This document shows positions 8,181 through 17,143 of a stretch of DNA of 64,000 nucleotides, piece by piece. Every line of letters begins with the position of its first letter. The first letter of the stretch is position 1. The notes under the pieces were generated by a model, which saw nothing but the letters and a program-made list of their open reading frames with translations, was not told the DNA's origin and did no database searches. The stretch is taken from NCBI RefSeq assembly GCF_002993325.1, contig NZ_PVNO01000029.1, positions 62,001-126,000 of the forward strand, written 5' to 3'. The translations under genes were made by a program, and so were the position numbers. This DNA is from Alteromonas gracilis (GTDB lineage Bacteria > Pseudomonadota > Gammaproteobacteria > Enterobacterales > Alteromonadaceae).

Positions 8181-10388
8181 GTGGATATAACCGTGAGCGA
8201 CGCTGAACAACAAATTCATTATTCTACTTGTACGCTTTGTGAAGCAATGTGTGGCATTGAAGTAGCGACAAAAGGCCGTCAAATACTGTCAATAAAAGGG
8301 GATAAAGATAACCCATTTAGCCAGGGGCACATTTGCCCGAAAGCCAGTGCGCTCAAAGACTTATATGATGATCCTGACCGTTTAAAGCGCCCTGTAAAAA
8401 GAGTAAAACTCGAAGGACAAGAAGGCAAATGGGAGGACTGCACCTGGGAAGACAGTACCTGGGAAGAGATCGGGTGGGATGAAGCCTTCGACCTAGTTGC
8501 TAATAACCTGCACCGCATTCAACAGACTCACGGTAACAATGCGGTAGGTGTATATCTAGGAAATCCCAATGCGCACAACATGGGCTCTATTCTTTTTGGC
8601 CCCTATTTTTATCGCGCGCTGAAGACCCATAATCGTTACTCTGCCACATCAGTTGATCAACTGCCGCATCATATTATCAGCCGCAGGCTTTTCGGCCATA
8701 TGTCGCAAATTCCTATTCCTGATATCGACCACACGCAGCACTTTATGATTATTGGGGGTAACCCGCTGGCATCAAACGGCAGCATTATGACTGTGCCTAA
8801 CGTTAAAAAGCGCTTAAAAGGTATTCAAAACCGGGGCGGAAAAATTGTGGTTATTGACCCGAAAAGAAGCGAGACTGCAGACTTAAGTTGCGAGCATCAT
8901 TTTATCCGCCCTGGCAGTGACGTATTACTCTTACTCGCTATGCTTAACGTATTGTTTGAAAGGGAGTTGTATAACTTAGATGCCTTAAAGCCTTACGCTG
9001 AAGATATCAGCGAAGTAGAAAAATACGTTAGGCCTTATTCGCCACTAAAAGTGAGTGAGCACACGGGAATCTCAGCGAGTGTGATTACTCAGCTTGTTAC
9101 CGACTTCTGCGAGGCAGAATCGGCCGCTTGTTATGGGAGAATGGGGGCGAGCGTGCAAGCGTTTGGTACGCTAACGCAATATCTAATTATGCTATTTAAC
9201 ATGCTCACCGGAAACTTAGATAAGCGCGGTGGCATGATGTTTACTCAGCCAGCGGCTGATACCCTGCCAGTGTCAGGCAAAGGCAGTATGGGTGATTTTA
9301 CATCACGGGTGCGCGGACTTCCTGCCTTCGCTGGAGAGTATCCTGTAGCCTGTTTGGCTGAGGAAATCCTCACCCCAGGCGAGGGGCAAATTAAAGCCAT
9401 GGTAATTGGCGCAGGTAATCCAGTAGTTACAACGCCAAATGCCGAGCAACTCGACCGCGCTTTTTCCACTCTCGAATTTACCGTAGCGGTTGATTTTTAC
9501 ATTACTGAAACCTCTCGCCATGCAGACATTATTCTTCCTCCGGTAACTGCCCTTGAACGGGATCATTACGATGTCGTTTTCCATAATTTCGCAGTACGAA
9601 ATTTTGCTAAATACTCAGAAGCAGTAGTGGAAATAGACGAAGATCAGTTAACCGACTGGCAAATTTATCTGTCTTTGGCGCAGCGACTAGATGCACTAAA
9701 CGGAAAGAGCACGGACCACTACCCATCGCTATGGGAAAAGCAGCCTAAAGGCGTGGTTGACGACCTCTTAAAAAGAGGAATGTACGGGAAAAATGGAGAG
9801 GGTGAAAATGCTGGGTATAAGCTTTCTTTAGAGACGTTGAAAGCGCATCCTCATGGTATCGATTTAGGGCCGCTGCAAAGCGCGCTACCGCACGCAATTT
9901 TTCACGAAGATAAAAAAATACATTTAGACTTTGAATATTTTATGGCGGACTTGGAAAGGGTTGATGCTCACTTTTTTAACGAGCAGAACGAGCCTAACTC
10001 GCTGGTACTCATTGGTCGACGTCATATAAAAACCAACAACTCATGGCTTCACAATAGCCCGAGAATGGTCAAAGGCAACAATCGCTGCACTTTGCAGATA
10101 AATCCAGAGGACGCGGATAAACACGATGTTAAAGATGGAGATGTAGTAACCGTGCGGTCTCGCGTGGGGCAGCTACAAATAGAGACTGAAATTACAGATG
10201 CGATTATGCCCGGCGTAATTTCTATTCCGCATGGGTGGGGGCATGATAAGAAAGGTATTAAGCTATCGGTCGCAAGCCAGCACCCCGGCGTTAATACGAA
10301 TATTCTTACCGATGATCTGCTGGTAGATGAGCTTTCCGGAAATGCGGTGTTAAATGGCGTGCCGGTGGAACTTGAAAAAGTAAGTTAG
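8181..10388 (+). CDS. Molybdopterin-dependent oxidoreductase (bis-MGD family)
   Basis: This 735-residue catalytic subunit belongs to the DMSO-reductase superfamily. The N-terminus has an iron-sulfur motif, CTLCEAMCGIEV (with a later Cys in GHICPKA), of the 4Fe-4S type. The middle shows GGNPLASNGS and VIDPKRSETADLS, and the C-terminal cap binds the second pterin (LIGRRHIKTNNSW ... SIPHGWGH). No Tat signal is seen, so it is probably cytoplasmic. There is no electron-transfer partner or FdhD-like gene beside it, so the reaction cannot be assigned; formate dehydrogenase-like or other oxidoreductase activities are possible. The start is GTG at 8181; a second GTG at 8193 is also plausible since neither has a clear ribosome site. 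Confidence 0.85.
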   Translation: MDITVSDAEQQIHYSTCTLCEAMCGIEVATKGRQILSIKGDKDNPFSQGHICPKASALKDLYDDPDRLKRPVKRVKLEGQEGKWEDCTWEDSTWEEIGWDEAFDLVANNLHRIQQTHGNNAVGVYLGNPNAHNMGSILFGPYFYRALKTHNRYSATSVDQLPHHIISRRLFGHMSQIPIPDIDHTQHFMIIGGNPLASNGSIMTVPNVKKRLKGIQNRGGKIVVIDPKRSETADLSCEHHFIRPGSDVLLLLAMLNVLFERELYNLDALKPYAEDISEVEKYVRPYSPLKVSEHTGISASVITQLVTDFCEAESAACYGRMGASVQAFGTLTQYLIMLFNMLTGNLDKRGGMMFTQPAADTLPVSGKGSMGDFTSRVRGLPAFAGEYPVACLAEEILTPGEGQIKAMVIGAGNPVVTTPNAEQLDRAFSTLEFTVAVDFYITETSRHADIILPPVTALERDHYDVVFHNFAVRNFAKYSEAVVEIDEDQLTDWQIYLSLAQRLDALNGKSTDHYPSLWEKQPKGVVDDLLKRGMYGKNGEGENAGYKLSLETLKAHPHGIDLGPLQSALPHAIFHEDKKIHLDFEYFMADLERVDAHFFNEQNEPNSLVLIGRRHIKTNNSWLHNSPRMVKGNNRCTLQINPEDADKHDVKDGDVVTVRSRVGQLQIETEITDAIMPGVISIPHGWGHDKKGIKLSVASQHPGVNTNILTDDLLVDELSGNAVLNGVPVELEKVS

Positions 10389-10408
10389 GAAAAAGGGGCA
10401 CCTTAAAT

Positions 10409-10444
10409 AAAACCGGCTTTTGTTGTGAATCAAAAGCCGGTTTT
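10409..10444. terminator. Bidirectional Rho-independent terminator
   Basis: A perfect 14-bp stem, AAAACCGGCTTTTG with CAAAAGCCGGTTTT, encloses an 8-nt loop. A/T tails on both sides let it serve the oxidoreductase gene (+) and possibly the convergent glutathione reductase gene (-). Confidence 0.85.
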
Positions 10445-10545
10445 GAAATCAGAGCAATGTCGTTTGCAAAAATAGCGCTAGCAAAAAGCGCGCGACATGA
10501 GTTGATAGGTTGTGATCAGCTACCACGCCATGCGAATAAGAAATA

Positions 10546-11895
10546 TTACGTCATCGTAACAAACTCTTCGCCACTGGTAGGATGAATAGCCACGCATGCA
10601 TCAAAGTCAGCTTTCGTTGCGCCCATCTTAATTGCAACAGCAAAACCTTGCAGAATTTCGTCCATGCCATGACCAATACCGTGTAGGCCCACTACTTTTT
10701 CATCTTTACCTGCGCACACCAACTTCATCTTGGTCATCTGACGATGGCGAGTCACTGCAGTATACATAGACGCAAAGCTTGACGTATACACTTTAATATC
10801 GTCCTCACCATACTGCTCAATGGCCTCAGGTTCTGTTAAACCAATCGTACCGATAGGCGGGTGGCTAAAGACAACCGTAGGAATGAGCGAGTAATCCATG
10901 TGTGCATCTTTTTGGCCGTTAAACAGGCGTTCACTGAGCAGACGACCTGCTTTAATGGCCACCGGAGTAAGCTCGGCTTCACCGGTAATATCACCTACTG
11001 CGTAAACGTTTTTCGCTGTGGTATTTTGATATTTATCCACTTTTACTGTGCCGTCATCACTAAGCTCAACGTCAGTGTTTTCAATATCAATGTTGTCGGT
11101 AGATGGCTTACGGCCAATGGCCCAGATGAGGCAATCGGCTTTTATCACTTCGCCATTGGTCAAATGCACTGAAAGCTCACCATCGTCAGCTTTTTCTACT
11201 TTTTCCACGCTGGCATGGTCATGTAATTTGCAGCCTTCAGCGTGGATCATATCTACCAAGGTTTCATGAATAATGGGGTCGAAATTTCTAAGTGGTGCGT
11301 GTTTGCGAACGACCAAGTGTGATTCAGTACCTAGCGCATGAAGGACACCCGCTAACTCAACCCCTATGTAACCTGCACCCACAACGACGGCTCGCTTTGG
11401 CTGCTCTTTTAGGGCAAAGAAACCATCGGAATCAATACCGTACTCAGCACCTTCGATATCTGGAATAATTGGGCGCCCGCCAACGGCAATAGTGATATGG
11501 TCAGCGGTATACTTTTCCCCGTTTACCTCTACCGTATTGTTATCGATAAACTTGGCAAAACCGCGAATTAGCGTCACGTCATTTGCAGTGAGTACACGGT
11601 CGTAAGATGCGTGTATACGCTCAATGTAGGCTTGGCGACTAGCAATAAGACTGTCCCAACTAAAGTGATTTACCGACAAGTCAAAACCGTATTCTGGCGC
11701 ATAACGGTGAATGGCTTCTGCAATTTGGGCCCCGTACCACATGGCTTTTTTGGGGACGCAACCAACATTCACACAGGTTCCGCCGATGTCTTTTGCTTCA
11801 ATGATGGCGGCTTTTTTACCGTGTTTAGCCGCGCGATTGGCAGAGGCAATACCGCCACTACCACCACCAATGCAAATATAATCAAAATGTGTCAT
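10546..11895 (-). CDS. gor: Glutathione-disulfide reductase
   Basis: This cytoplasmic FAD enzyme reduces oxidised glutathione with NADPH. The 449-residue length matches E. coli Gor (450). The N-terminal FAD-binding loop is [16 protein letters not shown], and the redox-active disulfide is in [13 protein letters not shown] (Cys41 and Cys46). The NADPH-binding loop is [16 protein letters not shown]. The C-terminal dimer-interface catalytic motif is [12 protein letters not shown], with the His-Glu pair that activates the thiolate. It stands alone, convergent with the oxidoreductase gene. Confidence 0.96.
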   Translation of the reverse strand: MTHFDYICIGGGSGGIASANRAAKHGKKAAIIEAKDIGGTCVNVGCVPKKAMWYGAQIAEAIHRYAPEYGFDLSVNHFSWDSLIASRQAYIERIHASYDRVLTANDVTLIRGFAKFIDNNTVEVNGEKYTADHITIAVGGRPIIPDIEGAEYGIDSDGFFALKEQPKRAVVVGAGYIGVELAGVLHALGTESHLVVRKHAPLRNFDPIIHETLVDMIHAEGCKLHDHASVEKVEKADDGELSVHLTNGEVIKADCLIWAIGRKPSTDNIDIENTDVELSDDGTVKVDKYQNTTAKNVYAVGDITGEAELTPVAIKAGRLLSERLFNGQKDAHMDYSLIPTVVFSHPPIGTIGLTEPEAIEQYGEDDIKVYTSSFASMYTAVTRHRQMTKMKLVCAGKDEKVVGLHGIGHGMDEILQGFAVAIKMGATKADFDACVAIHPTSGEEFVTMT

Positions 11896-12089
11896 ACAAA
11901 AAGCCTTTTTTGTGGGTTAGACGAGTACAAACCTCTAAAAATTTTCTATGCCTTGATGAGGTTCGCTCGCGAAGCAACGTTGACGCCAGTGCGTATCATA
12001 TAGAATAGTATTCTAGAGACCGGAACTTGCTTCAAGGAATTTCAGATAAATAATCAATGGGGATGCGTTTAACTGAATAAAAGACAAAA

Positions 12090-12120
12090 CGAGATAAACT
12101 TTATGTAAGTTACTATCTCG
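12090..12120 (-). terminator. Terminator of the four-gene signalling operon
   Basis: CGAGATA pairs with TATCTCG, with an additional inner AACTT/AAGTT pairing. On the minus strand the stem is followed by TTTTG. It lies just past the stop of the last operon gene. Confidence 0.6.
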
Positions 12121-12146
12121 CTTTGCCTAATAGCCTTTTATTTACT

Positions 12147-13451
12147 TTAGCTATTTATAGGTGCAGAAAGGTTTTCTGGTTCAATTTGAATACTGAACGC
12201 TTTACCGCGTTCCTCTTCAAACTGAATCAGTTTTTGTATTGTTGCATCGCTAAGTACGTGACCTTCAGGGAGTATCAGTATATGGCTATCGTTATAAAGG
12301 TTTTGCGCCAAAATCATTCCAGACTTTAACTGTGACGCTTTCAACGAGGTGGACAGCAATTTAGACGTCGTTACGTCTTCCGCCTCTAAAAGAAGGTCAA
12401 GAAACTCACCATCGTAGCGGGTATTTCGGTGCTTTTTCATTTCTAGCTTTGCGTCACGGGGGCTCATCTCAATACCGCTCATGCGGCCAGTCACAAGGCG
12501 CCAATAGTCACGCGCTATGGCGAGTATGCGAGCTCCAGCTGGAATTTCTTTGGCGACTTTATTGTAAAGCCCTGAACCATTGTAGTGCTCAAATTGAAAC
12601 TCAATGATATCTGAAACTTGGTTAAGTTCGTGAGCTGGCGCTAAGATCAGCGCCGCTTGCTTAGTTTGCGACAAGTAATTTTGTTGCTGCTGATACTTAA
12701 GTTTCGAAAATGGCGCCTTAAAGTCTTCAGCTGCTAGCCCTAAAAGCCCCAATTCACAAATCAGGCCCGCGTAGCGAACGTTCTTTATTTCATCTTTTTC
12801 AAAACGCGCGATGCGCGCAATTTTTGAGGCAAGTTCGCTTACTTCAATAGCGAACTTGCCATCAATGTTCGGATTAATACTAATTACATTAAAAAGCACC
12901 TGTTCCATCGCAATATTGTGTTTTTCAATCTTGTTAAGGGCGGCCTTTATTTGACGCGTGCGCTTTTGAACAACTTGTTCTAGGGATGCATTAACATCCC
13001 TTAACTTTTTATTCTGTAGTCGAGTCAGTTTCTGAAGGCGTAAATTTTCGGTTTTTAATTTTACCCTTTCTAGCCCTTCTTCAACGACTGCGATTAGCTC
13101 TTGATTATCCCAAGGCTTTTGCAAATAGCGATGAATCTTGCCTTGGTTTACTGCTTTGATAGTTGATTCTATGTCTGCGTAGCCGGTGAGTACAACACGA
13201 AACGTTTCAGGGTAATTAATGGCTACTTGCTCTAATAGCTCAGCACCGGACATCTGTGGCATCTTCATGTCAGAAATAACCACGTGAACTTCGGTTTGAC
13301 TCATTAGCTCCAAGGCTTTTGCACCGCTGTCTGCAAGAAGCAATGTAATATCCATGGTAAATAGCGCGCGTTTTATCGCACGGAGTATGTTGGGCTCGTC
13401 GTCAACAAATAGTACCGTGTAGGTTGTTGCTTTTGCGTTAGGCTCTGTCAT
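12147..13451 (-). CDS. Response regulator with degenerate HD-GYP domain
   Basis: This 434-residue protein begins with a receiver domain (LFVDDEPN, phospho-acceptor Asp61 in VVISDMKMP, Lys112 in YLQKPW). A coiled-coil linker follows at ~120-175, then an HD-GYP-like domain (~185-345). The HD-GYP signatures are damaged. The usual HDIGK position reads ICELGLLGL, the HHE..DGSGYP region reads FEHYNGSGLYN, and the later metal Asp region reads ILAIARDYW. Cyclic-di-GMP hydrolysis is therefore unlikely and a binding or protein-contact role is inferred. A C-terminal region (LKSGMILAQNLY...LPEGHVLS) resembles that of other HD-GYP regulators. It is the last gene of the operon. Confidence 0.82.
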   Translation of the reverse strand: MTEPNAKATTYTVLFVDDEPNILRAIKRALFTMDITLLLADSGAKALELMSQTEVHVVISDMKMPQMSGAELLEQVAINYPETFRVVLTGYADIESTIKAVNQGKIHRYLQKPWDNQELIAVVEEGLERVKLKTENLRLQKLTRLQNKKLRDVNASLEQVVQKRTRQIKAALNKIEKHNIAMEQVLFNVISINPNIDGKFAIEVSELASKIARIARFEKDEIKNVRYAGLICELGLLGLAAEDFKAPFSKLKYQQQQNYLSQTKQAALILAPAHELNQVSDIIEFQFEHYNGSGLYNKVAKEIPAGARILAIARDYWRLVTGRMSGIEMSPRDAKLEMKKHRNTRYDGEFLDLLLEAEDVTTSKLLSTSLKASQLKSGMILAQNLYNDSHILILPEGHVLSDATIQKLIQFEEERGKAFSIQIEPENLSAPINS

Positions 13452-13524
13452 AAATAATAATCCTTTTGCACGACACTATAATTGTTGTTTAAAGCAGAGC
13501 ATAAAATCACTGATAACTCGCCCA

Positions 13525-15213
13525 TTATTCGTGTTCTCCCTCACTATTGTTGTTTGACGCATCAGAGTCAATAGGAAGCATAAGAGTAAACGTACTGCTT
13601 TCACCTTCAATGCTAGTTGCAGAAAGCGACCCTCCATGCTCCTGTGCAATACCAAATGAAATAGAGAGGCCTAGCCCTGTACCTTGACCTTCAGGTTTGG
13701 TGGTAAAGAACGGGTTAAAAAGTTTATCTAGATGGCTAGCTGGAATCCCGCATCCTGAATCTTCTACGCGAAGTTCAACGAAGTTGTTCACCGTACAAGT
13801 GGTAATAACAATTCTTCCATTTTTACCCGTTGCTTCAATCGCTTGTCCCGCATTGATTAATAGGTTCGTAATCACCTGTGAAATTTTGCCCACGTTCATT
13901 GTTACATCTGGCACTCTGCCCAAATGGGTCTCCACAGTGCAAATATATTTAAGTTGATTGTTAACCATGGCTAACGTGGTACGAACACAGTCGTTAATAT
14001 TATGCTGTTGCATTTGGTCGCTATCAACGCGCGAAAACAACTTAAGTCCTTTAACAATTTCGGCAACCCGGTGAAGCCCTTCTTGCGAGTCAGCCAATAG
14101 TTCTGATATGTCTTCATTAATAAACGCCATATCCTGATTGGCTAGCATTTTTTCAAGCTCGCTAAGCGCAGTGTTTCTGGTTTTTTCATCCTTTGCTTCA
14201 AGCGCTGCATTTATCTGTGAAAAAATCATTTGATACGTAGCAACATACTCACTCAACGTGGCTATGTTGCTACCAACAAAGCCAACAGGGTTATTTATTT
14301 CGTGCGCCACGCCAGCTGCCAACTGACCCACTGAAGCCATTTTTTCCGCTTGTAGCAACTGAACTTGGGTCTCTTTTAAGTCTTTATTTGCTTCCTGTAA
14401 TTGGAAGTTTTTCTGGTTTAAAAGAGAAGTTCTATCTTGGACCTTCTCTTCAAGTAACGTGTTAAGTTCTTTCAACTCGTCTTGCGCACGTTGTCTTTGC
14501 TCATTTTCTTCTTTTAAGCGCTCAACCAATTGGTTAAATGCCTCGGCCAATTCACTTAATTCGTCTCTACCACGAACAGGTACAAACACTTCTTTGTAAT
14601 TATTGCTTTTGACCGCATCGCCTAAGTGTCTCGCCCCCTCGTGTAATTGACGAAGCTGCAACATGAGGAATGAGCCAAGTAAGTATGAACAGAGCCCAAC
14701 TAAGATAAATTCAAGTAGCGCTAGCGTAACAGTCCAGCTCTTAACTCGCGACACTGACTCAGTAACTGAAGCTATGTTCAACCCAATTTCTACATACCCG
14801 TAAAGCGTGTTGCCTACCATAATTGGAGCGCGAGTATCATAAATACCATCGTCAGCTTCTGACACTGAATTATCGGCAATAAAATCACGGCTTAATGCTT
14901 CTTGATTGCCTTTTTCTACAAATACATTGCCATCCTTATCTTTAACTTTTACATAGGCGATATTGGGGTTGGTCAGTATTTCTGAGACATCGGCATCAAG
15001 CGATGCTAAGTCATAACTTAAAAATGCGTTCTTGGTTGTCGAAACAAAGAGTGACACTGTGGTGTCGGCAGATTTTTTTACATTGTTATCGACGAGGTCG
15101 TTTAACAGTTGAAACACAGTAACGAGTAGTACTAAAAGCAATAAGGCTGCTATAAATGCTACCCCTGCTATAGTTTTTGTACGTAATGAAAACTTCATGC
15201 TCAGTCTACTCAT
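13525..15213 (-). CDS. Membrane sensor histidine kinase with HAMP domain
   Basis: This 562-residue kinase has a first membrane helix at about residues 12-36 and a periplasmic sensor of ~120 residues. A second helix at ~158-182 is followed by a HAMP region, a coiled coil rich in Glu, Gln and Lys (~225-285), and a HisKA-type phosphorylation site GVAHEINNPVGFVGSN (His ~302). The ATPase domain carries NLLINAGQAI (N box), EDSGCGIP and GTGLGLSISFGIAQEHGG (G boxes). Its start overlaps the stop of the upstream periplasmic binding protein gene by 4 bases, indicating translational coupling. The two probably form one sensing unit in which the binding protein presents a ligand to the kinase; this is inferred from the arrangement. 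Confidence 0.9.
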   Translation of the reverse strand: MSRLSMKFSLRTKTIAGVAFIAALLLLVLLVTVFQLLNDLVDNNVKKSADTTVSLFVSTTKNAFLSYDLASLDADVSEILTNPNIAYVKVKDKDGNVFVEKGNQEALSRDFIADNSVSEADDGIYDTRAPIMVGNTLYGYVEIGLNIASVTESVSRVKSWTVTLALLEFILVGLCSYLLGSFLMLQLRQLHEGARHLGDAVKSNNYKEVFVPVRGRDELSELAEAFNQLVERLKEENEQRQRAQDELKELNTLLEEKVQDRTSLLNQKNFQLQEANKDLKETQVQLLQAEKMASVGQLAAGVAHEINNPVGFVGSNIATLSEYVATYQMIFSQINAALEAKDEKTRNTALSELEKMLANQDMAFINEDISELLADSQEGLHRVAEIVKGLKLFSRVDSDQMQQHNINDCVRTTLAMVNNQLKYICTVETHLGRVPDVTMNVGKISQVITNLLINAGQAIEATGKNGRIVITTCTVNNFVELRVEDSGCGIPASHLDKLFNPFFTTKPEGQGTGLGLSISFGIAQEHGGSLSATSIEGESSTFTLMLPIDSDASNNNSEGEHE

Positions 15214-16034
15214 AGGTGAGGTCTAGATAACGATGCAATCCCGAGTGCCCTTACATCATCCCAGTCCTTATCGTCAGACGCGGTAAAACCACTTAAGCCA
15301 ATATTCTTCAAGAGCAATGATTTACTTGTGTCGTTAGATACTGCTATTAACGCATTAAGAATAGCTTGTCTGTCGGCTTCTGCCATATTTGGGTGGGTCA
15401 CAATGGGGTGGGGTGTATACCCCTCACTTGTCCAGAGAACTCGCAAATCCTTTCTTACATTCTCTGGCAACGTATTAAGAGTGCGTATAATGCCGCCCCC
15501 TGCACTGAAAAAGTTACGTTGTACAGCAAGGTAAACGGAGTCATGTGAATTAACATACCGTGGGATAAACGGGATATCGTTGTTGCGAAGGTGCGCGCTT
15601 GTAATGATAGTAGCAGCGAACGCTGCGGGCGCAGGGAAAGCGATTTCAGCTCCTGCTAGATCATCAATCTTTTTGATCGGGCTGTCTTTGCGTACGACAA
15701 TTAAGCCACGTATTTTTTTGTCTTTCTGATGGACTAGCGAGCGATAACCCGGTGATTCATTGAAGACCACAAAATGATAGGGGTTGATGTAAGCTAAATC
15801 ATATTTGCCTTGTGCTAAATCAGACTCAAACGTAGGGATGTCTTTAGCCGTCTTAAACTCAATATCAAGGCCGGTGAAATTGCTAATGTAATCAATTAAC
15901 GGCTGCCATTTCTCCGCCATTTTTTTCGCCGACTGTTGCGGTACCACGCCGAAGGTTATAGGGTCTGCACTCAAAGAAAAACTGCTCAACAAAAAGAAAA
16001 CAGTCAAAGATACACATCGTAGATATAGACCCAT
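15210..16034 (-). CDS. PhnD-like periplasmic substrate-binding protein (likely sensory)
   Basis: This 274-residue protein of the phosphate/phosphite/phosphonate binding-protein type has an N-terminal signal segment ending near SLSADP. Family features include ITFGVVPQQSAKKMAEKWQPL, DLAYINPYHFVVF and KKIRGLIVVRKDSPI followed by IDDLAGAEIAFPAP. No permease or ATPase gene adjoins it. It sits 22 bases after the HTH-receiver gene and overlaps the kinase gene by 4 bases. A sensory role for the kinase is therefore more likely than transport. The ligand is not predictable; PhnD-like folds bind many oxyanions and amines. Confidence 0.83.
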   Translation of the reverse strand: MGLYLRCVSLTVFFLLSSFSLSADPITFGVVPQQSAKKMAEKWQPLIDYISNFTGLDIEFKTAKDIPTFESDLAQGKYDLAYINPYHFVVFNESPGYRSLVHQKDKKIRGLIVVRKDSPIKKIDDLAGAEIAFPAPAAFAATIITSAHLRNNDIPFIPRYVNSHDSVYLAVQRNFFSAGGGIIRTLNTLPENVRKDLRVLWTSEGYTPHPIVTHPNMAEADRQAILNALIAVSNDTSKSLLLKNIGLSGFTASDDKDWDDVRALGIASLSRPHL

Positions 16035-16055
16035 ACTTATTCCCTGTAGGTGAAA

Positions 16056-16616
16056 TTACATAGACATAAACTGTTCTAATACAACAGTTAAATCATGGTT
16101 AGAAAACGGCTTTTGAAGCGTTGCATCTGCACCGATATCAAGCGCACGCTCTAAACTCGAATCATCAAGTGCTGAAATAACTACTATCTTTAGATCTCTG
16201 AATTTCGACTGATCTCTTGTGAACTCGATGACGCTATAACCATCCATTCCAGGCATACTCAAATCAAGCGTCATAACTTTGGGTTCGTACTGACTTAGCA
16301 TTATTCCCGCCTGAAACCCACCCGTTGCAATGTGAGAGTCAAAACCTGCACGTCTGGCAACGCGCTGAATAGATTTAGCAACTGGCATCTCGTCGTCAAC
16401 AATAAGGATTGAAGATGATGCTACACCCTTCAAGGCATCTGGTATGGGCATCTCATGACGCTCTAAAAACTCTACAAAGTCTTCAACTAATACGCGATTA
16501 TTGCCGCGTCCGGGAAGCTTAAAACCCTTGAGCTTGCCACTTTCTATCCATCGAATCACGGTGCGGAGATTTACATCGCAGTAAGATGCTATCTCACCTG
16601 ACGTCAAAGTTTTCAT
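16056..16616 (-). CDS. Response regulator with N-terminal excisionase-type HTH
   Basis: This 186-residue protein places DNA binding before the receiver, the reverse of the usual order. Residues 1-55 form a MerR/excisionase-like helix-turn-helix (LTSGEIASYCDVNLRTVIRW, then GKLKGFKLPGRGNNRV). Residues 67-186 are a receiver: ILIVDDEMPVAK, Asp118 in MTLDLSMPGMDG, Thr/Ser position VVISAL, Lys169 in LQKPFS. All key phosphorylation residues are present. It is the first gene of the operon and a probable target of the downstream kinase, perhaps regulating its own operon; that is inference. Confidence 0.88.
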   Translation of the reverse strand: MKTLTSGEIASYCDVNLRTVIRWIESGKLKGFKLPGRGNNRVLVEDFVEFLERHEMPIPDALKGVASSSILIVDDEMPVAKSIQRVARRAGFDSHIATGGFQAGIMLSQYEPKVMTLDLSMPGMDGYSVIEFTRDQSKFRDLKIVVISALDDSSLERALDIGADATLQKPFSNHDLTVVLEQFMSM

Positions 16617-16770
16617 ATCATGGCCTTGTTGGTTTATTAGCCAAAATTATAGTACGAGAAGCATGGTGAGACAAAGTAGACAAAAGGATGATATGTGACA
16701 TTTGCGACAGAGTCTTGGTTTGCTCGCATAGTGCAAATTGAGTATCGCTAACGCCTGATCCTAACTCTAA

Positions 16771-17033
16771 TACCAATCCGCATAGATAATTACCCACTCA
16801 GCGAGAGTTAAAATGTTCGTAATCGCGGCGTGTTACCGCAGGTATAGTGGCTCTACATCAAGGTGACACAACAAAGAGTACGGACATTTTAAACTCGCCC
16901 TTCGGGAAGGTCTGGCAAGCTTCCTAGCTTCATTCTGGGAATTTGAAAGGGAGCAGCCATTCCTGCATTCCCACGCTTCGCTAGGAAACTTGCCAGCGCC
17001 TTCTGAGTGGGCACTTATCTATGCGGATTGGTA
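16771..17033. mobile_element. MITE-like non-autonomous element
   Basis: This 263-bp element has 31-bp terminal inverted repeats (16771-16801 and 17003-17033) that differ at only two positions; each outer end reads TACCAATCCGCATAGATAA. TA at both ends could be a target-site duplication. Inside are two further inverted-repeat pairs: 16801-16821 with 16879-16898 (AAAATGT arms) and 16914-16928 with 16980-16994 (GGCAAGC/TTCCTAGC arms). It contains no open reading frame, so any movement would depend on a transposase elsewhere. It ends about 110 bases before the prlC start and may affect prlC expression. Confidence 0.8.
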
Positions 17034-17143
17034 TAACATTAGAAGTAGAATCGAATTAGATCAATAAGAGGCTAAACAATGGCTTGCTTTTACCCCGTGA
17101 AGCCCCATCATTATTTTATCAAAGCGTAAAGAGTGAAAAGATT

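Noticed and set aside
17084..17143. Extension of prlC to a TTG start at 17084
   Set aside because: The 20 added residues do not resemble PrlC and the ATG at 17144 gives the family length.
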